Below the pieces are notes generated by a model, which searched no databases, was not told the DNA's origin, and was given only the letters and a program-made list of their open reading frames with translations. The position numbers and the translations under genes are program-made. Below are positions 7,821 through 15,175 of a stretch of 34,250 bases of DNA, piece by piece. Position 1 is the stretch's first letter, and each line of letters opens with the position of its first letter. This stretch comes from Actinomycetota bacterium (GTDB lineage Bacteria; Actinomycetota; Acidimicrobiia; Acidimicrobiales; Ilumatobacteraceae): positions 1 through 34,250 of the forward strand of contig WLMZ01000027.1 in assembly GCA_009726095.1 (NCBI GenBank), written 5' to 3'.

Positions 7821-8506
7821 GACTGCAGGCGGTAACCCAGCCCTCGGACCGTGACTACGTGGCGCGGGTTGGCGGCATCGGACTCGACCTTGGTGCGGAG
7901 GCGGCGGATGTGTACGTCGACCAGACGGCCATCACCGAAATAGTCGTATCCCCACACCTTGTCGAGCAGGGACTCTCGACTGAACACGCGGCCAGGGCTG
8001 TGTGCCAGCTCGACGAGGAGCCGGAACTCGGTCTTGGTGAGATGTAATTCGGTACCGCCGCGCGTGACCTTGCCCTCATCGGGGATGATTTCGAGATCGC
8101 CGAAGACGAGCTTGCTGTGGCCAGGGCTCATCGGGCGGATGCGTCGCAGCAGGGCGCGGATGCGGGCAGAGAGCTCCTTCGGAGCGAAGGGCTTGGTGAG
8201 GTAATCGTCGGCGCCCGCTTCGAGGCCGGCGACAACATCGTGGGTGTCGGCGCGCGCCGTGACCATCACGATGGGCACGTCACTGGTCTTGCGGAGATGG
8301 CGGCACAACTCGAAGCCGTCGATACCCGGGAGCATGATGTCGAACAGCACGACATCGGGGGACCCGCGGTGGAACAGCTCGATCGCTTCCTCGCCGCTGC
8401 CCGCCTCGTCGACTGTCCAACCCTCGTCCTCGAGCGCGAGCTTCACAGCAGTACGGATGCGCTCATCGTCTTCAACGGTCAGGATTCGTGTTCCCACGCC
8501 TGCCAT
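7817..8506 (-). CDS. mtrA: OmpR-family response regulator, MtrA-like
   Basis: This 229-residue regulator has a receiver domain at about 7-122 with the acidic pair in VEDDE, the phosphorylated Asp56 in LFDIMLPG, the conserved Thr in VTAR and Lys105 in TKPF. The C-terminal winged helix (about 135-229) contains LTKTEFRLLVELA, VFSRESLLDKVWG, VDVHIRRLRTKVE and VRGLGYRL. It binds DNA after phosphorylation by the kinase encoded just downstream. The ATG gives MAGVGTRILTVEDD, with AAGG a few bases upstream. The 83 nt between this gene and the phosphatase gene hold a hairpin and presumably the operon promoter, which I could not define. Confidence 0.93.
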   Translation of the reverse strand: MAGVGTRILTVEDDERIRTAVKLALEDEGWTVDEAGSGEEAIELFHRGSPDVVLFDIMLPGIDGFELCRHLRKTSDVPIVMVTARADTHDVVAGLEAGADDYLTKPFAPKELSARIRALLRRIRPMSPGHSKLVFGDLEIIPDEGKVTRGGTELHLTKTEFRLLVELAHSPGRVFSRESLLDKVWGYDYFGDGRLVDVHIRRLRTKVESDAANPRHVVTVRGLGYRLQS

Positions 8507-8540
8507 GATGCCTTACAGGTGGGCCATCCCGGTGCGATCT

Positions 8541-8584
8541 CGCCCAAAAAATCGGCTGCGGGAGTGCGTTGCCCGGTTTGGGCG
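8541..8584 (-). terminator. Candidate hairpin between the IMPase gene and mtrA-like gene
   Basis: CGCCCAAA (8541-8548) is repeated inverted as TTTGGGCG (8577-8584), an 8-bp stem with a 28-nt loop. It lies just after the stop of the minus-strand phosphatase gene. Read on the minus strand, a run of six T overlaps the second arm. This could end the phosphatase transcript before the two-component operon. The long loop makes this a weak call. Confidence 0.3.
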
Positions 8585-8589
8585 GGGCC

Positions 8590-9411
8590 TTAGTCGGTTG
8601 TGCGACACAGGGTGTCGGCGTGCGCCAGGAGTGAGCGCATCGGTTCGAACAACTGCGCGTTCGTCACGAGCACCTGTGTGGGCCGCACCGGCCCACCGCT
8701 GAGATCGCCGCTGCGGCACCCGGCCTCGGTGGCGATGAGCTCGCCCGCAGCGAGGTCCCACGGACCGAGGTGCTCCTCGAAGTATGCGTCGACCCGACCC
8801 GAAGCGACGTTGCACAGGTCAACCGCTGCGGCACCGCAGCGGCGGATGTCGCGTATGTCTCCGATGATGTGCTGGAGTCGGCTCATCTGTTGGCGACGGC
8901 GGTCTGCGTCGTAGCTGAAGCCGGTGGCAAGCAACGCGTGGGGGAGTGCAGAGGTGGAGGAACAATGGATCGCTGCACCGTTGAGCGTGGCCCCTTCACC
9001 GCGTGCAGCGCTGAACAGTTCGTCGGTGGCCGGCACGAACACCGCACCCGCAAGTGTGCCGAGGTTGTCAGCAGCGGCGATGGATACGGCATAGCCGGGA
9101 AGGCCGTAGAGGAAGTTGGTCGTTCCGTCGATGGGGTCGATCAACCAGCGGACCCCACTGGTACCCGTGTCGGCGGTGCCTTCTTCGCCGATGATGGCAT
9201 CATCGGGGCGGTGCAGCCGCAGTGCCTCCACGATCAGGGCCTCGGACGCGCGGTCGAATGCGGTGACCATGTCAGTGGCCGAGGACTTGGTGTCGACCGC
9301 GCCGACCCCACGGAGCCGCCCCTCGCTGATCAGGTGTCCCGCGCGCACGGCGAGATCGCAGGCGAGCAGTCGTAGTTGTCCCTGCGCCGACGGTGCCGGT
9401 GCGTCGGGCAT
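8590..9411 (-). CDS. Inositol monophosphatase family protein
   Basis: This 273-residue Mg2+-dependent phosphatase belongs to the SuhB/IMPase family. The metal ligands are clear: Glu76 and Glu77 in IIGEEG, Asp92 and Asp95 in the signature WLIDPIDGTTNF, and Asp219 in GPWDLAAGELIA. Members dephosphorylate inositol 1-phosphate, and some use histidinol phosphate or fructose bisphosphate. In actinobacteria inositol feeds phosphatidylinositol and mycothiol, but the substrate here is not fixed by the sequence. The ATG overlaps the stop of the upstream small membrane protein by one base (TGATG), so the two are probably co-translated. Confidence 0.88.
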   Translation of the reverse strand: MPDAPAPSAQGQLRLLACDLAVRAGHLISEGRLRGVGAVDTKSSATDMVTAFDRASEALIVEALRLHRPDDAIIGEEGTADTGTSGVRWLIDPIDGTTNFLYGLPGYAVSIAAADNLGTLAGAVFVPATDELFSAARGEGATLNGAAIHCSSTSALPHALLATGFSYDADRRRQQMSRLQHIIGDIRDIRRCGAAAVDLCNVASGRVDAYFEEHLGPWDLAAGELIATEAGCRSGDLSGGPVRPTQVLVTNAQLFEPMRSLLAHADTLCRTTD

Positions 9412-9698
9412 CAGTGTGAGCCCGGCTGCCGGCGACGATCTTCGAGGTCACGCCACTCGCCCAGTGCGCGTAGCACGAGGATGGCAACCACGCTCATGCC
9501 GAGCGCCGCTGAAACGGCGCCGATGAAGGCGCCGAGGCCGCGGCCGAGGCCGCACTGCCCGCTGCACTGCACCCGCACCAGGCTGTAGCCGATCAGGCCG
9601 CCGGCGAGCCCGCCGAGCAGGATGGCGGCGAAGGCCGCTGCGCGGGCGGCGGGTGATGGCAGGGCGGACAGCGGACGCGGCTCTGGCTGATCGGGCAC
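9411..9698 (-). CDS. Small membrane protein, unknown function
   Basis: This 95-residue protein has two predicted membrane helices (about residues 20-42 and 55-81), both rich in Gly and Ala with small-residue runs such as LLGGLAGGLIGY. A CSGQCG segment lies between them, so two Cys sit in the short loop. The C-terminus is polar and charged. I recognise no family. It starts with GTG, and TACGAT lies 6 nt upstream, which supports this start. It is the first gene of a two-gene unit with the IMPase-family gene and is divergent from the glycosyltransferase gene. Confidence 0.7.
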   Translation of the reverse strand: MPDQPEPRPLSALPSPAARAAAFAAILLGGLAGGLIGYSLVRVQCSGQCGLGRGLGAFIGAVSAALGMSVVAILVLRALGEWRDLEDRRRQPGSH

Positions 9699-9710
9699 GT
9701 CGCCATCGTA
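9696..9710 (-). promoter_or_regulatory. Leaderless -10 element TACGAT before GTG 9698
   Basis: On the minus strand TACGAT (9710 to 9705) is followed by 6 nt (GGCGAC) and then the GTG start at 9698. This is the same hexamer and spacing as before the acyl-CoA dehydrogenase gene. Confidence 0.55.
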
Positions 9711-9741
9711 GGGCGGTTGCAGGGCTGAACCTCTGTCGCCG

Positions 9742-9757
9742 TAGGCTGGCGGCCGTG
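9742..9757 (+). promoter_or_regulatory. Leaderless -10 element TAGGCT before GTG 9755
   Basis: TAGGCT (9742-9747) is followed by 7 nt and then GTG 9755. The element supports this GTG over in-frame starts further upstream, which would run into the divergent gene. Confidence 0.45.
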
Positions 9758-10495
9758 CGTTCCGTGGCCATCGTGCCCACCTACAACGAGGCCGACAACA
9801 TCGAAGCGCTGTGCCGGTCCATCCGCGCCAATGCTCCCGACGTGGGCATCCTCGTTGTCGACGACAACAGCCCCGACGGCACCGCCGACATCGTCGAGCG
9901 CATTGCCGCCGACGTCGGAGATGTCACCGTCCTGCGCCGCTCCGGCAAGCAGGGCCTTGGTGCGGCCTATCGGGCGGGCATGCGCGCCGCCATCGACGGT
10001 GGTGCAGAGATCTGTATTCAGATCGATGCCGACTTCTCACACGATCCGGCAGAGATCCCCAATCTGGTTTCTGCTGTCGAGCACGGTGTCGACCTTGCGG
10101 TCGGCAGCCGTTATGTACCCGGTGGCATCACCGAGAACTGGCCGCGCAAACGGCGGATGTTGTCGCGCTGGGGGAACCGCTACGCGTCGGGTGTGCTGGG
10201 CCTGGCCATTAACGATGCCACGGCGGGCTTTCGCGCGTACCGCAGTTCGTCGCTGGTCGACAAGATGCACTTCGAGGCGGTGCGTGCCGACGGTTATGGG
10301 TTCCAGGTGGAGATGACCCACCGTCTGGTGCGCGCCGGCGGCAAGATCGTGGAGATTCCCATCACCTTCCGCGACCGAACGGCCGGACAATCGAAGATGT
10401 CGCAGAACATCGTCCAAGAGGCGCTGGTGCTGGTGTTGAAGCTGTGGATCGAGGACCGTCGCGGCCGTCGACAGCGGCGAATCCAGGGCGGCTGA
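9755..10495 (+). CDS. Family 2 glycosyltransferase, polyprenol-phosphate mannose synthase-like
   Basis: This 246-residue protein resembles dolichol/polyprenol-phosphate mannose synthases. It begins AIVPTYNEADNI, has the nucleotide-binding VVDDNSPDGT (34-43), a KQGLGAAYRAG loop, the metal-binding DADFSHDP (91-98), VGSRYVPGG and the acceptor-side FRDRTAGQSKMS. The expected reaction moves mannose from GDP-mannose to a polyprenyl phosphate at the inner membrane face. In actinobacteria the product feeds lipoglycan and protein mannosylation. There is no membrane domain, unlike fused Ppm1 proteins with an N-acyltransferase. The GTG start follows TAGGCT by 7 nt. The sugar donor is inferred from the family. 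Confidence 0.87.
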   Translation: MRSVAIVPTYNEADNIEALCRSIRANAPDVGILVVDDNSPDGTADIVERIAADVGDVTVLRRSGKQGLGAAYRAGMRAAIDGGAEICIQIDADFSHDPAEIPNLVSAVEHGVDLAVGSRYVPGGITENWPRKRRMLSRWGNRYASGVLGLAINDATAGFRAYRSSSLVDKMHFEAVRADGYGFQVEMTHRLVRAGGKIVEIPITFRDRTAGQSKMSQNIVQEALVLVLKLWIEDRRGRRQRRIQGG

Positions 10496-10529
10496 GCCGC
10501 ACGATTCGTCCGCGTCAGGACCATCGCAG

Positions 10530-11054
10530 GTGGTTCGGCATGCAGACGTGCGAGACTTCGGGATGCGTTCGTTCCGGGTCGGCGGTGGTCTCATCGTCGT
10601 CGACAACCAACTGTTGCTTGCCGCCAACAGGCGTCGGCAGGGTCATCTCGAATGGACCCCGCCCGGTGGCGTCATCGACGAGGGCGAATCGGTGACCGCC
10701 GGAATCTCACGCGAGGTGCGCGAGGAGACTGGGCTGCAGGTGCACGAGTGGACCGACTGCCACTACACGGTGTCCGTCGATGCGCCCGACATGGGTTGGC
10801 ACATGTCGGTTGAGTCGTGGTTCAGCAGCGTTGCGCACGGCGAGATCGTGCTCGATGACCCCGATGGCATTGTCGAACAGGCCGAGTTCGTGGCGCTGGG
10901 CGATGTGGCCGCGCTGCTCGCTGACTCACCGCTGTGGGTGCGGGTGCCGGTCATGGCGTGGCTCGAGGGCGGGATGCTCCCGCTGTCCTCATTCCAGTTC
11001 GTCGTCGTGGGAGCCGATCGCGCGACGGCAGTTGTGGAGCAAGTGCTCCCATGA
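10530..11054 (+). CDS. NUDIX hydrolase
   Basis: This 174-residue protein carries a full Nudix box, GVIDEGE then seven residues then REVREETGL (about 47-69), whose Glu residues bind the metal. Such enzymes hydrolyse nucleoside diphosphates linked to another group, but the substrate is not predictable here. The fold around it is normal (GGGLIVVDNQLLLA before, WTPPGG at the box, predicted helix near the end). The start is uncertain: GTG 10530 is given, with GTG 10548 and ATG 10563 also possible and no strong ribosome site. Its stop overlaps the DNA polymerase IV start (ATGA), so it may act in nucleotide-pool cleaning beside a lesion-bypass polymerase. Confidence 0.87.
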   Translation: MVRHADVRDFGMRSFRVGGGLIVVDNQLLLAANRRRQGHLEWTPPGGVIDEGESVTAGISREVREETGLQVHEWTDCHYTVSVDAPDMGWHMSVESWFSSVAHGEIVLDDPDGIVEQAEFVALGDVAALLADSPLWVRVPVMAWLEGGMLPLSSFQFVVVGADRATAVVEQVLP

Positions 11055-12367
11055 CCCAGATCGCTCCGTGTCGCACGATCCTGCATGTCGACATGGATGC
11101 CTTCTATGTCTCGGTCGAGTTGCGCCGCCGTCCGGACCTTCGCGGTCAACCCGTGGTCGTGGGTGGCACCGGACCCCGTGGCGTGGTGGCCGCTGCGTCG
11201 TACGAGGCCCGACGGTACGGCGTCTACTCGGCCATGCCCGGTTCGGTGGCCCGTCGGCTCTGCCCCACCGCGGTGTTCCTGCCGGGCGATCACGAGCTGT
11301 ACTCGCGCGTGAGCAAGCAGCTGCACGAGATCCTGCATGAGGCGACGCCGTTCGTCGAGCCACTGGCGCTCGACGAGGCCTTCCTCGATGTCACCGGTGC
11401 CCTGCGCCTGCTCGGCGAGGGGGTGGCGATCGGGCGTCATCTCCGCGAGCGCGTGGCGACCGAACTCGACCTGTCGTGCTCGGTCGGCGTAGCGCCCAAC
11501 AAGTTCCTGGCCAAGCTTGCGTCGGTTGCAGCCAAGCCGAAAGCGACGCCCGAGGGTGTCATCCCCGGCGCCGGCGTGTTCGAGGTCGTGGTTGGGAGCG
11601 AGCTCAAGTTCCTCCACCCGCTGCCTGTGCAGGCGTTGTGGGGCGTGGGGCCGGCCACACTCGAGCGTCTGCAACGGCTCGGGGTGAAGACGGTGGGCGA
11701 CCTCAACGCGCTCGGTGAATCGGCGCTGGTGGCCGCATTGGGCCGGTCCAGCGGACGGCACCTGTTCGCGTTGTCCGCTGGGCGCGACGAACGCCCGGTG
11801 GAGACCGACCGGACGATGAAGTCGATCGGCCATGAGGAGACCTTTGCCCGCGATCTGTACGATCCGGCCGATCTGCGCACCGAGCTCGTGCGATTGAGCG
11901 ATGCGGTGGCATCGCGCCTGCGCGGGGCCGGCGTGGGTGCCCGAACGCTCACCTTGAAGGTGCGGTTCTGCGGGTTCACCACCATCACTCGCTCCACCAC
12001 GCTGGCATCGCCGGTGGCGACCGCTGCGGCCATCATCGGTGCGGTCGCCCCGCTGCTTGCCAACATCGATCCCGCGCCCGGGGTGCGCCTCGTCGGCGTG
12101 CACGCATCGAACTTTGGCGAGCCGGTTGAGCAACTGTGTTTCGACGATCTGTTCGCTCCCGACCCTGTGGCCGGGCGTTCGCAACCGGTTGCCACCGACT
12201 GGACGGAGGCGTCACAGGCGATCGACGCGATTCGCCGGCGTTTCGGTGAGACCGCCATCGGGCCGGCGAGCACAGTCGGCAAGCGGGGCATGCGTCTGGT
12301 GCAGCGCGGAGCCCAGCAGTGGGGCCCCGATCACGAACCGGCCGACCCGCCGGGCCCGTCGCGCTGA
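11051..12367 (+). CDS. dinB: DNA polymerase IV (Y family)
   Basis: This 438-residue translesion polymerase copies damaged DNA with low fidelity and lacks an exonuclease. Catalytic acids are present: Asp14 in HVDMDAFYVSVE and Asp108-Glu109 in LALDEAFLDVT. Other family motifs are YEARRYGVYSAMP, SVGVAPNKFLAKLAS and the helix-hairpin-helix segment LWGVGPATLERLQRLG. The little-finger domain spans roughly 245-355. QLCFDD (361-366) resembles a beta-clamp binding motif of the QLxLF type, so clamp binding is plausible. The ATG overlaps the NUDIX stop. A strong hairpin follows 29 nt after its stop codon. Confidence 0.95.
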   Translation: MTQIAPCRTILHVDMDAFYVSVELRRRPDLRGQPVVVGGTGPRGVVAAASYEARRYGVYSAMPGSVARRLCPTAVFLPGDHELYSRVSKQLHEILHEATPFVEPLALDEAFLDVTGALRLLGEGVAIGRHLRERVATELDLSCSVGVAPNKFLAKLASVAAKPKATPEGVIPGAGVFEVVVGSELKFLHPLPVQALWGVGPATLERLQRLGVKTVGDLNALGESALVAALGRSSGRHLFALSAGRDERPVETDRTMKSIGHEETFARDLYDPADLRTELVRLSDAVASRLRGAGVGARTLTLKVRFCGFTTITRSTTLASPVATAAAIIGAVAPLLANIDPAPGVRLVGVHASNFGEPVEQLCFDDLFAPDPVAGRSQPVATDWTEASQAIDAIRRRFGETAIGPASTVGKRGMRLVQRGAQQWGPDHEPADPPGPSR

Positions 12368-12375
12368 GCTGACTG

Positions 12376-12398
12376 ACCAGCCGGCGTACCAGCCGGCG
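12376..12398. repeat. Two-copy 12-bp direct repeat after dinB
   Basis: ACCAGCCGGCG occurs at 12376-12386 and again at 12388-12398 with one base between. It leads straight into the terminator stem. Confidence 0.7.
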
Positions 12399-12425
12399 CA
12401 GCCGTCGCGTTGTCAGACGGCTGCG
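12397..12425 (+). terminator. Strong hairpin, probable dinB terminator
   Basis: CGCAGCCGTC (12397-12406) and GACGGCTGCG (12416-12425) form a perfect 10-bp GC-rich stem with a 9-nt loop. No T tract follows, as is common for actinobacterial terminators. The loop also contains the -35 hexamer TTGTCA of the next gene. Confidence 0.6.
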
Positions 12426-12438
12426 AACGTGTGAGAAT
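12410..12438 (+). promoter_or_regulatory. Promoter TTGTCA-17-GAGAAT for the DUF3040 gene
   Basis: TTGTCA (12410-12415) matches the -35 consensus in five of six bases. Seventeen bases later GAGAAT (12433-12438) matches the -10 in four of six, with an extended TG upstream. Transcription would start near 12445, at the first arm of a small hairpin AACCGC-ATCC-GCGGTT (12445-12460). AAGGAG at 12469-12474 then precedes the ATG. Confidence 0.5.
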
Positions 12439-12481
12439 GACGCCAACCGCATCCGCGGTTGGGCCGACAAGGAGATCTCTC

Positions 12482-12823
12482 ATGCCGCTCTCCGAAGACG
12501 AGCAACGCATCCTTCGCCAAATCGAAGAGCAACTGAAGGCAGACCCAACGTTCGCGCTCAAGGTCAACCATCGCAGCCACCCGGGCGCGTCCCAACGGCA
12601 TCTCGTGTGGTCGGCCGTGGGGCTGCTGGTCTCCCTCGCCGTGGTCATCGCTGCGCTGCAGATCAGCGCCTGGTTGTCCTTTGCGGCCTTTGTCGGCATG
12701 GTCGTTGCCGGTGTGATCCTCGAACGCGAGGTCACTGCTCGCGGCCGCGATCAACTCAGCCGCATCCCCGACGAACTGCGCCGGCGCGCCGGCCGCAGCA
12801 TGGGCGGGCCGAACACACGCTGA
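12482..12823 (+). CDS. DUF3040 membrane protein
   Basis: This 113-residue protein starts with the DUF3040 hallmark MPLSEDEQRILRQIEEQL, a charged amphipathic helix, then KADPTFA. Two closely spaced membrane helices follow at about 43-60 (WSAVGLLVSLAVVIAAL) and 64-82. A basic cytoplasmic tail ends the protein. The family is common in actinobacteria and its function is unknown to me. The start is set by AAGGAGAT 5-7 nt before the ATG, the clearest Shine-Dalgarno site in this part of the window. It is a single-gene unit with its own promoter and a hairpin after the stop. Confidence 0.88.
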   Translation: MPLSEDEQRILRQIEEQLKADPTFALKVNHRSHPGASQRHLVWSAVGLLVSLAVVIAALQISAWLSFAAFVGMVVAGVILEREVTARGRDQLSRIPDELRRRAGRSMGGPNTR

Positions 12824-12831
12824 GCGTTCGA

Positions 12832-12854
12832 ATGCCCCGCTGACCGCGGGGCAT
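12832..12854. terminator. Bidirectional hairpin between converging genes
   Basis: ATGCCCCGC (12832-12840) and GCGGGGCAT (12846-12854) form a perfect 9-bp stem with a 5-nt loop. It lies between the stops of the DUF3040 gene (plus) and the transglutaminase gene (minus), so one structure can end both transcripts. There is no T tract on either side. Confidence 0.65.
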
Positions 12855-12859
12855 CGTGG

Positions 12860-15175
12860 TTACGGCAGCAGTGCCACGGCCAGCCGGGGGTCGAACCAGG
12901 ACTTGATGCGATCGCCCGATCCGATCAGATCGCGGACGGTCTGCACGACCTGATCAGCGAGTTCGACCGATCGTTGCGCCGACTGGGCGTCGGCGAGGTC
13001 GCCGTATTCGGCAGCGGTGGCGACGTCGGCGAGTTCGTGCAGCATCCGCGGGTCGAGACCCTCGGCCCGGCCAACGCGTTCGGCGTGCTCGAGCGGTGTC
13101 TCCTGGGGGAGTGGCGCCAACCCCAGCACAGCAAGTGCCCGCGTGGCCCGTTGCCAACTGCGCGTGGTCTGCTGCACGGGTGACAGATCGGCGTGGCCGG
13201 CCCTTCGGCGACGCAGCACGTGCGGAAGCGCGAGTGCCCACAGCGCTGCTGTCATCACACCCAACCCGAGCAGCATGATCCACGGTGGGGTGCCGCCCGC
13301 CGCGCCGCTGGTGTTCTCGCCCGGAGTGGGCGGCGGCGTGGTGCCAGCGGGTACCGAGGTCGAGGCAGCGGGCGTGGTCGTGGTCGTGGCGGCATCGCTG
13401 CCGGTGGGGGCGGTGGGTGTGGGAGCGGTGACCGGGGTCGGTAGGCCGGACCCGTCGCTGCTGACCTGTTGTGGCTCGACGCCTGTGTATTGCTGGTTCC
13501 CTGGTTGACCACGGCCCGGGGTGGGTTCGAAGGCCACCCAGCCCACGCTGTCGAACCAGACCTCCGGCCAGGCATGGGCGTTGCGGCCGAAGACGTGATA
13601 GCGGCCGTCGGCCTGGACATCGCCGGAGGTGAAGCCCACGGCCACCCGGGCAGGGATGCCGAGCGAGCGCGCCATCGCTGCGAAGGCGCCGGAGAACTGC
13701 TCGCAGTATCCGCGCCGGGTGCGCAGGAAGTTGACGAGCGCGTCGTCGCTGTGACCCCGTTGCACGGTGAGGTCGTAGGTGAACTGAGTTCGGAACCAGT
13801 TCTGTAGCGCCAGTGCTTTGCCATAGACGGTGGTGGCACCGGCAGTGACCTCAGTAGCCGCCTGCGCTGCCGACAACGGGAAATCAACGGGGAGGCCGGT
13901 CATCGAGCCACCCGGAGGACTCAGCGATGTACTTGCGTTGAGCTCATTGGCATCGATGTCGAGCACTGCTGACACAACGGTGTAGTTGGCTGCGCGTCGG
14001 AGTCCGTCGTTGGGCACCACGAGGGTGCCGGTGTCGCGCACCCAGTAGACGCTGCCGTCCTCGATGCGCACCGGACTGTAGGCGGCCGGCAGCAGGCTGC
14101 CCGCCAGGCCAGCGATGTGGATCTGTTGCACGACCTCGTGCGAGCCCGACGGAGTTCCGGCGAAGCCGCCGGACACCGCGGCAATATCGCCGTCGGGCAG
14201 TTTCCACGTGGACCCATCGAACAGCGACAGGCCTGTGACCCGCCAGTAATTGGGCTCGCTGGCAGCGACCGTGAACAGCTCGGTGTCGGACAGATCGACG
14301 AGCCGGCTCCGGATGTCGACCAAGGGGCTCAGCACCTGAGTGACGTCGTTGTGCTGGCTGGTGTCGATGAGTCCCTTCTCGTGGGCGCCGGGCAGGCGTG
14401 GTCCGAACCACGCCCCGCTGGCCGCTGCGCACCCGGCCAGCACGACCGCAACGGGGAGCGCCGTGATGATGGCCCGTCGGGATGAGCCGATCCATGAGTG
14501 TTCGGCCCGGGCGTGGGTGAGGCGAAGGATGGCCACTGCGGCCAATGCACACGCCAACCACGCAGCGGTTACGGCCACCCGGTCGCGGTCGGCGCCGAGC
14601 GCTGCTGCGAACAAGAACAGGACAGCCGTCGGTACCACAGCCTCGGCGCGTCCGTAGGCGCGAAACGCAAATGCATCGGACAGCATCGCTGCCAGGGCTG
14701 TGGCGGCGGTTGCCAACACGGCGAAACCACTGAGCGTCGACACGGGGGCGACGGCACTGGGGAACTGTTCTCGAACCAGGCGGAGGTCGGACAGCAGCTG
14801 GCTCCAGGTGAGCGAACCCGGCAGGGGGCCGGTCATGGTGTCCGGGTAGTACTTCCAGGCCAGCAGCACGAACAGCACCGCCAGGGTGGCGGGAATGGCG
14901 ATGTAGGCGGGTGCGGCGAGCATGCGCAACAGCGCGCAGCACAGGTGGACGCCCAGCACCACCGTCAGCATCGGGCCGAGGAACTGCCATCCGGCGAACA
15001 CGCGGCAAAAGCCAATGGCCGTGACGGTGCTGAGCAGCGCCAACGCCAACGAGGCGAGTAACGAACCCGTGAAAGCCGAGCGGGTCCCGTTGGGAGTTGC
15101 TGCGGCGGTCGGCGCGCTGAGGGGCGAAGCCGTCGTTGCCTCGTCGGCGACCGGGCGTGCGTTGGTGGGGCTCAT
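12860..15175 (-). CDS. TgpA-like membrane transglutaminase (DUF3488 - transglutaminase core - DUF4129)
   Basis: This 771-residue protein begins with a membrane domain of six or seven helices (about 37-255). An extracytoplasmic part with a transglutaminase-like core follows. The core has Cys491 in RRGYCEQFSGAFAAMARSLG and His534 in NAHAWPEVWF. The acidic triad residue position is Glu550 in FEPTPG, where TgpA has Asp. A Thr/Pro/Ser-rich linker (about 575-625), one more helix (about 631-650) and a cytoplasmic DUF4129-like tail complete it. These proteins probably act as proteases or transpeptidases on envelope substrates; the substrate is unknown. Its start overlaps the DUF58 stop by 4 nt, and the operon is moxR-DUF58-tgpA. 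Confidence 0.88.
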   Translation of the reverse strand: MSPTNARPVADEATTASPLSAPTAAATPNGTRSAFTGSLLASLALALLSTVTAIGFCRVFAGWQFLGPMLTVVLGVHLCCALLRMLAAPAYIAIPATLAVLFVLLAWKYYPDTMTGPLPGSLTWSQLLSDLRLVREQFPSAVAPVSTLSGFAVLATAATALAAMLSDAFAFRAYGRAEAVVPTAVLFLFAAALGADRDRVAVTAAWLACALAAVAILRLTHARAEHSWIGSSRRAIITALPVAVVLAGCAAASGAWFGPRLPGAHEKGLIDTSQHNDVTQVLSPLVDIRSRLVDLSDTELFTVAASEPNYWRVTGLSLFDGSTWKLPDGDIAAVSGGFAGTPSGSHEVVQQIHIAGLAGSLLPAAYSPVRIEDGSVYWVRDTGTLVVPNDGLRRAANYTVVSAVLDIDANELNASTSLSPPGGSMTGLPVDFPLSAAQAATEVTAGATTVYGKALALQNWFRTQFTYDLTVQRGHSDDALVNFLRTRRGYCEQFSGAFAAMARSLGIPARVAVGFTSGDVQADGRYHVFGRNAHAWPEVWFDSVGWVAFEPTPGRGQPGNQQYTGVEPQQVSSDGSGLPTPVTAPTPTAPTGSDAATTTTTPAASTSVPAGTTPPPTPGENTSGAAGGTPPWIMLLGLGVMTAALWALALPHVLRRRRAGHADLSPVQQTTRSWQRATRALAVLGLAPLPQETPLEHAERVGRAEGLDPRMLHELADVATAAEYGDLADAQSAQRSVELADQVVQTVRDLIGSGDRIKSWFDPRLAVALLP

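Noticed and set aside
10763-12184. 473-codon minus-strand frame opposite the NUDIX and dinB genes
   Set aside because: No motif, and composition of an antisense shadow; dinB is certain on the plus strand.
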